Source: Ignavibacteria bacterium
GTDB taxonomy: Bacteria > Bacteroidota > Ignavibacteria > Kapaibacteriales > UBA4661
Direction: 5' to 3'
Assembly: GCA_014654705.1 (NCBI GenBank)
Contig: JACVZY010000106.1
Span: forward strand, 67,043-131,042
Length of the DNA stretch: 64,000 nt
Below, in pieces: positions 58,564 through 64,000 of the stretch. How positions within the stretch are numbered: position 1 is the stretch's first letter; each line of letters begins with the position of its first letter. The notes beneath the pieces were generated by a model. It did not search any database. It worked only from the letters and a program-made list of their open reading frames with translations, and had not been told where the DNA came from. The translations under genes were made by a program, and so were the position numbers.

Positions 58564-59268
58564 TCACTGCTTTCGTGGTGGTAACGGCGGCTGCGGCAGA
58601 ATGAACATCAACACGATGTAGGAAATATCCAGCACAAAGACAAGTGATGCCAACGTGAGAAGTACCGTATTATGCGGGTCGGCAAGAAAGAAAAAGACGG
58701 TTACGCAAGCAGTACCGAACCACTTCAGGACTGCCGTAGTCTTGGAGAACGGCAGCTGCTCATATCGCTGAAGGTATTGGACGATGTAGAGCATCGAAAT
58801 TCCAAAGTTCAGAATATACGCCGAAAAACCGCCCAAGCGCCCGATGGGCTGCGCCATGCTCATAAAAGGAATATTGTCCAGTCCGGTCTCGGCAATGGCA
58901 TAAATAATGCAAAACCATATCACCAGCAAAATAGCCAGTATTGGGCGGTAATACTTACGAATAATTGGCGTTTGAATATCATTGCCGTTGTCTTTCAGCA
59001 TCAACCAAAAAATATACACGTCCAGAAAAAACCACGCCCGCGTTCCCCAGACAAATAGTAAACCTAAATTGATATGCTGTGCATATGTCCAGCTATACAA
59101 GAACTCCCACACCAAATTCCCACAGGCAATAAAAAACGGCATTTCGACAAAACCATATTTTTTTTCGTGCCTGATAACGCTGATGTATGTTCCCACCCAA
59201 CCTATCGTGGAGATAAGTACCAACGAGAGTTCGAGCCACGAGTAAATGTCTGTGTTGAGCCACTTCAT
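58564..59268 (-). CDS. Seven-TM protein resembling Pyr4/PaxB terpene cyclases, 234 aa
   Basis: Seven TM segments are visible across the chain. Two features recall the Pyr4/PaxB family of small integral-membrane meroterpenoid cyclases: GNLVWEFLYSWTY (residues 50-62, with the Trp-Glu pair) and a late TM Asp in VFVLDISYIVLM. It overlaps the MpaB-like oxygenase gene by 4 nt. The match is a reading of motifs by eye, so the cyclase function is tentative. It could also be a scaffold membrane protein of unknown function. Confidence 0.55.
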   Translation of the reverse strand: MKWLNTDIYSWLELSLVLISTIGWVGTYISVIRHEKKYGFVEMPFFIACGNLVWEFLYSWTYAQHINLGLLFVWGTRAWFFLDVYIFWLMLKDNGNDIQTPIIRKYYRPILAILLVIWFCIIYAIAETGLDNIPFMSMAQPIGRLGGFSAYILNFGISMLYIVQYLQRYEQLPFSKTTAVLKWFGTACVTVFFFLADPHNTVLLTLASLVFVLDISYIVLMFILPQPPLPPRKQ

Positions 59269-60542
59269 TTCTTATTTCTCCTAAAAAATGTGCGAAAACG
59301 AGAGGGTTTTTCGGCTACTTTGTCGGACAGTGAAAGCGGAACGTCGAAATCAACTTGTTTGTAGTCGTTATGCGCCAGCACGAGTCCTTGAATAAACTTT
59401 CGTCCGAGTTTGCTGACAAGCCATTGTATGAGCACTCCTTCTTGCTGAATCCACGTGAGCAGTTTGAAGAGGCATAGCACAAGAATATATTTCGCCATAT
59501 TCCAAAAGCCTTTCGGCGACTGTATTTGCAAGATACTCGAAAGAGTACGCCCGCCGACCTTGGTATCGTCAAGAAAGTACTTTACAATGAGCGGCGTAAT
59601 GCCGGTGAACATCCATTTGAATGGCGGCGGCATTATGTATTCGATAAAATCAATGCAGGTCTGGGCGAGTTCAGCATTTTCTTTGGTGGAGCCTGCTTGA
59701 TGCTTCAAAATAGCTTCCTGCAAAACAACGCTATCGTGATAGTCGCTTGCAATAAGGCTGTCATGCAAGCCCATGATGTGACCAATCACTTCCCAACAGT
59801 GCATATAACCATCAATTTCTTCCTCCGAAAGCGTGATGCCAATTCGCTTCAGACCATCCACGATAGACGACGAAAACGTAGTGAGCGTAACCGCCATATC
59901 CTCCTGATTGATAGGTGCACCGTATTGAGCAGTGTCCCAGCCTTTTTGCTTGGCATAGACGCGGATAGAAGCATGAATAAGCCGTATTTTTCGTGCCGTT
60001 ACAATACCCTTGCCTTGGGGGTCGAACCCGCCCTCCGCCAGAACATTCAGGACAAATTGCAAGGTCTCCATCACTCGCTTGATGAGGCGCGGCGGCAGAG
60101 GGATTTGCTTACCTTTATCATTACGTCGTACAGCCGCCGGAGCATCAAGACGCTTCGTTTCGTAGAGTACGTGCGCCCCGCGCCAGCAGACGTAACACTC
60201 CGGCAGAGATTTACACAAGAGCACAATGCAAATTTCTAGCCCGTAGGTAGTGAATACTTTTTGCCCCACTGCCGCACGAGCAGCATCAAACCAGGGCGGG
60301 AGGATATTTTCCGGGTCAAAATAATGTTCAAGCGCTGGGGGCAGGTCAGCGGATTGGACAGAATCATTGTACATCAGCGCTGTGAGCATCGCATTAAGCT
60401 CGGTCTGCTTTGTAGAGCCGATCACCGCTTGCATCAGCGTATCAGCTTCCACATCCATCACGTGGCGCTGTGTTTCAAGAAAGGCTTGTTCGATGAGCGC
60501 AGTTTGGAGAACGGCTCGATAGTGTTGTGTTGCTAGGCGCAT
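59265..60542 (-). CDS. MpaB/rubber-oxygenase-like (DUF2236) protein, 425 aa
   Basis: I chose MRLATQHYRAV as start. The core (about residues 100-290) matches the MpaB/latex-clearing-protein oxygenase family: KIRLIHASIRVYAKQKGWD, APINQEDMAVTLTTFSSSIV and HCWEVIGHIMGLHDSL contain the conserved His/Gln/Asp residues, and family members bind b-type haem. A C-terminal hydrophobic region (about 345-380) may attach to the membrane. It is coupled to the seven-TM gene, and lies after cheW. Confidence 0.82.
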   Translation of the reverse strand: MRLATQHYRAVLQTALIEQAFLETQRHVMDVEADTLMQAVIGSTKQTELNAMLTALMYNDSVQSADLPPALEHYFDPENILPPWFDAARAAVGQKVFTTYGLEICIVLLCKSLPECYVCWRGAHVLYETKRLDAPAAVRRNDKGKQIPLPPRLIKRVMETLQFVLNVLAEGGFDPQGKGIVTARKIRLIHASIRVYAKQKGWDTAQYGAPINQEDMAVTLTTFSSSIVDGLKRIGITLSEEEIDGYMHCWEVIGHIMGLHDSLIASDYHDSVVLQEAILKHQAGSTKENAELAQTCIDFIEYIMPPPFKWMFTGITPLIVKYFLDDTKVGGRTLSSILQIQSPKGFWNMAKYILVLCLFKLLTWIQQEGVLIQWLVSKLGRKFIQGLVLAHNDYKQVDFDVPLSLSDKVAEKPSRFRTFFRRNKK

Positions 60543-60600
60543 CGGTGTTGACTTGTAAAAGGATAATTCAAAGGATAATTCATCGGAGAATGGTATGTAT

Positions 60601-61104
60601 TTATGCGAGGGTCTGCATAGCGACCAATTCATCCTCACTCAAAAGTCGCTCGATGTTGAGCAAAATTTTCACATTCTCCCCAATTTTCCCCATACCTTGA
60701 ATATAGCGACCGCCGGAGCCTCTGGTCGTACGAGGCGGCTCGGAAACATTTTCTTCAGGTATATTCACCACCTCCAAGACTTCATCCACAATCAAACCAA
60801 TAGCCGTGCCGCTTACATCCACCACCACGATACAAGTACGGTCGTTGTGCGTAGTCTCCTGCATTCCAAAGCGCAAGCGCACGTCCATTACGGGAATAAT
60901 CTTACCACGAAGGTTGATAACACCCTTGAGGTACGAGTCTGTGTCAGGCACTTCGGTAATTTTCTGTACGCCGATAATTTCAGTAATATGACGAATCTCC
61001 ACGCCATATTCTTCCGCCGCGATGCGGAACGTCAAATAACGGTCTTTCTGCGTGTCCTCTTCTATTTCGAGGTCGTCCGCATCGAAGCTGTCGTACTGTG
61101 CCAT
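60601..61104 (-). CDS. cheW: CheW-like chemotaxis scaffold, 167 aa
   Basis: I chose the MAQYDSFDADD start at 61,104; the frame extends upstream but its N-terminus is not conserved-looking. The CheW domain covers residues about 22-165: RYLTFRIAAEEYGVEIRHIT, VINLRGKIIPVMDVRLRFG, and IGLIVDEVLEVVNIPEENV. It links receptors to CheA, though no other che gene is in this window, so it could also serve a Frz-like or single-protein system. Confidence 0.9.
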   Translation of the reverse strand: MAQYDSFDADDLEIEEDTQKDRYLTFRIAAEEYGVEIRHITEIIGVQKITEVPDTDSYLKGVINLRGKIIPVMDVRLRFGMQETTHNDRTCIVVVDVSGTAIGLIVDEVLEVVNIPEENVSEPPRTTRGSGGRYIQGMGKIGENVKILLNIERLLSEDELVAMQTLA

Positions 61105-61302
61105 AATGAAGGAGCAAAAAAGTGGAAAAATACAATACTGCTTGCAGTTTAATGCTGCTTGAGCGAAATGCCACTGGAGCCAAAAACTTACGAAAACTTT
61201 CGCACCCACACCACAACGAAGCGAAAAAAAACGCAAAAATTCTTCAGGGCTTGCGTATTTTCGTGCATCGTTCCCGTCAATTTTGCTTACCACTGCCGAA
61301 CT

Positions 61303-61773
61303 ATGACCAAAACAAACGCTTGCCGCATTCTCGACCAGCACTCAATTCCCTACGAAATCAGGGAATACGAGGTGAACGACGATGAACTGGATGCCGTTAC
61401 CGTCGCTCACAAAATTGGGCTGCCCCCCGAACAAGTCTTCAAAACGCTTGTTCTCACAGGCGACACGCACAAATACTTCGTTGCTGTCATTCCGGGCAAT
61501 GCCGAATTAGAATTGAAGCGCACTGCTCGCTCTACCGGCAATAAGTCCTGCGCAATGCTGCCGATGAAAGAATTACTCCCGCTCACAGGCTACATTCGCG
61601 GCGGTTGCTCGCCTATCGGCATGAAAAAACCTTTTCCCACTTTTCTGGACGAAACAATAGAACTCTTCGACCGCATCAGCATTAGCCCCGGCAAGCGCGG
61701 GATGCAGATTCTCCTTGCCCCGCACGACCTTCAGCGCGTTACGGGCGCACACATCGTGGAGTTGTGCGCATGA
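61303..61773 (+). CDS. ybaK: Cys-tRNA(Pro)/Cys-tRNA(Cys) deacylase, YbaK-like, 156 aa
   Basis: I chose the MTKTNACRI start. The editing domain contains QVFKTLVLTG (Lys47), IPGNAELELKRTAR and TGYIRGGCSPIGM, the hallmarks of YbaK. It hydrolyses Cys-tRNA(Pro) formed by mischarging. Length is typical. It overlaps the GT39-like gene by 4 nt on the plus strand and faces away from cheW. Confidence 0.92.
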   Translation: MTKTNACRILDQHSIPYEIREYEVNDDELDAVTVAHKIGLPPEQVFKTLVLTGDTHKYFVAVIPGNAELELKRTARSTGNKSCAMLPMKELLPLTGYIRGGCSPIGMKKPFPTFLDETIELFDRISISPGKRGMQILLAPHDLQRVTGAHIVELCA

Positions 61774-63386
61774 ACAGCATCAAAACCATCGTTATCCGTT
61801 ATCGCATTTCGCTCGCACTTCTTGTGCTAATGCTCATAGGTGCGGCATTACGTTTCGCAGACATTAGCACAGAATCACTCTGGGTAGATGAAATTTATTC
61901 CTTCCGGCAAGCAATGAAAAGCGTGGCGATGATTATTGCCAATGCCCCACAGGACGTTCATCCGCCTGTGTACTACGTGCTGCTGCACTTTTGGACGCTG
62001 CTTTTTGGTACAACCGAAGCTGGGTTGCGAAGTTTATCGGCGGTCTTTGGCGTGGCGGCACTGCCGCTTATGTACGTTTTGGGGCGAGAGATGTATTCGC
62101 AGCGCGTCGGGCTGTATGCAGCATTGTTACTGGCGTTGTCGCACTTCCATATCCACTATTCGCAAGAAGCACGGAACTACGCATATGCAGTTTTGGTGGT
62201 GATATTGGGAATGATAGGTTTTGTGCGCTATGTAAAGCAATTCGATAGCCAGAGCGAGCCAGTGCTTTCGTGGAAGTTGCTTGCGTTCTTTCTTCTCGGC
62301 AATACGCTCATTCTGTACTCTCACTTTTTCGCGCTTTTCGTGATTGCCGCCCAGAACGCATTGGTGCTGAGTTTTGCCCTCATGCGGCGGGATGTTTTTC
62401 GGCGAATGTGGAAATCGTGGCTTGCTCTGCAAAGCCTGTTATTGCTGCTGTTTGTGCCTTGGATGGAGATTTTGTACTTTCAAATTCGAGCTGTTAAAAG
62501 TGGCTTTTGGATTGACCCCCCAAATCTGATGACGCTCGCCGAAACCATCATTGAATATGCAGGTTCGTTTTCGGCGGCGGCGCTGATTTTGCCCTTGTGC
62601 GTCCTTGCGGTAGTGCAAGTGCGGGAGCGACTTGTCATCATTCACGACGACAATGCTCAGGGTAAGCCCAAAAGCGTCTTCATTGCTCATGTTCAGTTCG
62701 ATTATCGCATGGCGCTGCTGCTGCTGTGGCTTGTACTGCCGATTATGATTCCGTTTATACGGTCGCTCTATTCAACACCCATTTACTACGTGAAATACAC
62801 CATCCCTGCGCTTCCCGCTTTGCTTCTACTTGCGGCAAAAGGACTGGATACGTTTGACACGAAAGTGCGGTGGATGCGCGGGCTTGTCGGTATCATTATT
62901 GCCGTGCTCTGCGTTATCGCATGGCGCGACAACCGCAACGATTGGAATTCGCTCGAAAAAGAACCGTGGAAAGAATCGACACGCTTTCTGGACAGTACCG
63001 CAACAAAGAATGATGCAATTTTTGTACACGAATGGTACAGCAAATACAACTGCGAATACTACACCAAACGCCCCGATGTTACATTCCAAGCTATGCCGCC
63101 GGAACGCTTTGCCATCACGCCCTCGACCATTGAGCGCTTCTACGCACCGATTGCTGCCGGACGTGACCACCTCTGGCTTGTGCTTTCGCACCGCAGCGCC
63201 CAAACGCCAATGATACTGGAACGAATAGAGCGTGATTTTGCGCCGACGCTCGACACAATTTTTCCTTCGCGCTACCGCAAATACATGATTGCCGACTCCT
63301 TCCCTTATCAGACCAAAGGCATCTATCTGATGAAAACGTATTTGTCCAACGACATTCGCGTCATGCGCTTTGAACGAAGGAAGTGA
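61770..63386 (+). CDS. GT39-like membrane glycosyltransferase, 538 aa
   Basis: It has about 10-12 TM segments, with a catalytic-loop SLWVDEIYSFRQAM (Asp-Glu pair near residue 37) and HPPVYYVLLHFWTLLFG, then SQEARNYAYAV, all typical of GT39/ArnT/PMT-type transferases using polyprenyl-phosphate sugars. A C-terminal periplasmic domain (from about 390) is polar. It could modify lipid A, glycans or proteins. I chose the ATG at 61,770 over an upstream GTG. Confidence 0.88.
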   Translation: MNSIKTIVIRYRISLALLVLMLIGAALRFADISTESLWVDEIYSFRQAMKSVAMIIANAPQDVHPPVYYVLLHFWTLLFGTTEAGLRSLSAVFGVAALPLMYVLGREMYSQRVGLYAALLLALSHFHIHYSQEARNYAYAVLVVILGMIGFVRYVKQFDSQSEPVLSWKLLAFFLLGNTLILYSHFFALFVIAAQNALVLSFALMRRDVFRRMWKSWLALQSLLLLLFVPWMEILYFQIRAVKSGFWIDPPNLMTLAETIIEYAGSFSAAALILPLCVLAVVQVRERLVIIHDDNAQGKPKSVFIAHVQFDYRMALLLLWLVLPIMIPFIRSLYSTPIYYVKYTIPALPALLLLAAKGLDTFDTKVRWMRGLVGIIIAVLCVIAWRDNRNDWNSLEKEPWKESTRFLDSTATKNDAIFVHEWYSKYNCEYYTKRPDVTFQAMPPERFAITPSTIERFYAPIAAGRDHLWLVLSHRSAQTPMILERIERDFAPTLDTIFPSRYRKYMIADSFPYQTKGIYLMKTYLSNDIRVMRFERRK

Positions 63387-63438
63387 GAGCGACACAACAA
63401 ATTCATTCGTAATTTCTCATTCATCATTTGAAATTCTC

Positions 63439-63936
63439 ATGGTTGGTTTTGGTTATGACATTCACCGCCTCGCCGAGGGCGAAAGCCTGATTTTAGGTGG
63501 AATAGAAATATCGTCCCCTTTCGGTACTGTGGCACACAGCGACGGCGACGTGCTTCTCCACGCTTTGTGTGATGCGCTCTTAGGCGCGGCAGGCTTGGGA
63601 GATATTGGCGAGCACTTCCCCGACACCGAGGCGGAATACAGAGGCATTTCAAGCATTGAGCTTTTGCGCCGCGTGATGGATTTGCTGCGCAGCGAGAACT
63701 ATCGCCTTGTGAATGTTGATTGTACGCTCGTGCTGGAGAAACCTAAAATTTTACCCTACAAACCTGCCATGCGTGAGCGCATCGCAGAAGTCTGCGGTTT
63801 GCCCTTGCGACGTGTATCTCTCAAAGCAACAACAAGCGAGAAGCTAGGTTTCGTCGGCTCCGGCGAAGGTATTGAAGCCTACGCTGCGTGTCAAATTGAA
63901 GAAGCAGATGAAAAAACAGCAGGAACAGCGCTGTGA
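63439..63936 (+). CDS. ispF: 2-C-methyl-D-erythritol 2,4-cyclodiphosphate synthase (IspF), 165 aa
   Basis: The fifth enzyme of the MEP isoprenoid pathway. Metal ligands are Asp7, His9 (GYDIHRL) and His41 (HSDGDVLLHAL). The segment GDIGEHFPDT and a late KATTSEKLGFVGSGEGIEAYA are family hallmarks. I chose the MVGFGYDIH start. The host therefore makes isoprenoids through the MEP route, the precursor supply for quinones and carriers used by the GT39-like protein. Confidence 0.95.
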   Translation: MVGFGYDIHRLAEGESLILGGIEISSPFGTVAHSDGDVLLHALCDALLGAAGLGDIGEHFPDTEAEYRGISSIELLRRVMDLLRSENYRLVNVDCTLVLEKPKILPYKPAMRERIAEVCGLPLRRVSLKATTSEKLGFVGSGEGIEAYAACQIEEADEKTAGTAL

Positions 63937-64000
63937 GACGATTTGCGACCATAACTGCAACCATAACCGCACTCCTATTGCTGTGGAGCGCCTCTTACAC
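63933..64000 (+). CDS. Start of a secreted protein, cut by the window end
   Basis: A GTG start overlaps the ispF stop by 4 nt (GTGA). The 22 visible codons begin with MRRFATITATITALLLLWSA, a typical signal peptide. The mature part lies outside the window, so no function can be given. Confidence 0.6.
   Translation, partial: MRRFATITATITALLLLWSASY

Noticed and set aside
60543-60638. Upstream extension of the MpaB-like protein to 60,638
   Set aside because: The extra residues would overlap the end of cheW and are not family-like; the Met at 60,542 is the more sensible start.

Overview
The window holds most of an integrated tailed-phage genome (position 1 to about 50,775) followed by about 13 kb of host chromosome. 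The host looks like a member of the Bacteroidota/Chlorobiota/Kapaibacteriota side of the FCB group. This is inferred from TAnnTTTG-type -7 boxes, a secreted protein ending in a type-IX-secretion-like sorting domain, an LptD-like outer-membrane protein and a DUF4292-like lipoprotein. No species call is possible from sequence reading alone.

Prophage, right to left along the minus strand. The right attachment end is the 3' piece of a tRNA-Pro-like gene at 50,751-50,775, still followed by a tRNA terminator, with a tyrosine recombinase next to it (49,563-50,624). The left end and the expected intact tRNA lie outside the window, so the element exceeds 50 kb. A lysis/lysogeny switch sits at 39.2-40.1 kb: three 11-bp operators, a strong leftward promoter, a helix-turn-helix repressor and a separate UmuD-like S24 peptidase. 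The early leftward operon (39.2 to 30.1 kb) carries a ribbon-helix-helix protein, an excisionase-like protein, a tRNA cluster with one good tRNA-Met and two aberrant tRNA-like genes, an SSB with a DIPF tail, a DUF4373-type initiator containing a likely iteron origin, a DnaB-type helicase, a VRR-NUC nuclease, small ORFs, a Gp37/Gp68 (DUF5131) protein and a DnaA-domain-IV-like protein. Terminators close it at about 30.05 kb.

The fibre/lysis block (30.0 to 20.5 kb) comes before packaging rather than after the tail genes. It holds fibre or decoration proteins, a secreted SNase-like nuclease, membrane proteins, an amidase endolysin and a 1,047-residue fibre. Next come a ParB-like/DNA methyltransferase, small and large terminase, a portal fused to a Mu-F-like domain, prohead protease, HK97-type capsid, connectors, tail tube, a tail chaperone with a probable -1 frameshift, a 1,661-residue tape measure and distal tail proteins. 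Gene order and families point to a siphovirus with an HK97-type head.

An accessory island (40.4 to 49.6 kb, mostly plus strand and partly AT-rich) lies between the switch and the integrase. It encodes two lipoproteins (one a DNA/RNA non-specific endonuclease), a type-I-restriction-R-like nuclease, a T9SS-type secreted protein, a two-TM protein next to a membrane-linked Mrr-like nuclease, an SDH/ClpP-like serine protease, and an XRE-regulated HEPN gene pair. Two island promoters share a 35-bp module containing a partial copy of the repressor operator, which suggests that the lysogeny repressor also controls cargo genes.

Host chromosome (50.8 to 64 kb). Leftward genes encode a membrane adenylate cyclase, an LptD-like protein, a DUF4292-like lipoprotein, a TPR lipoprotein, RuvX/YqgF, a seven-TM protein resembling Pyr4/PaxB terpene cyclases overlapping an MpaB/Lcp-like oxygenase, and CheW. 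Rightward genes encode a YbaK-like Cys-tRNA(Pro) deacylase, a GT39-like mannosyl/aminoarabinosyl-transferase-type membrane protein, IspF, and the start of a secreted protein cut by the window end.
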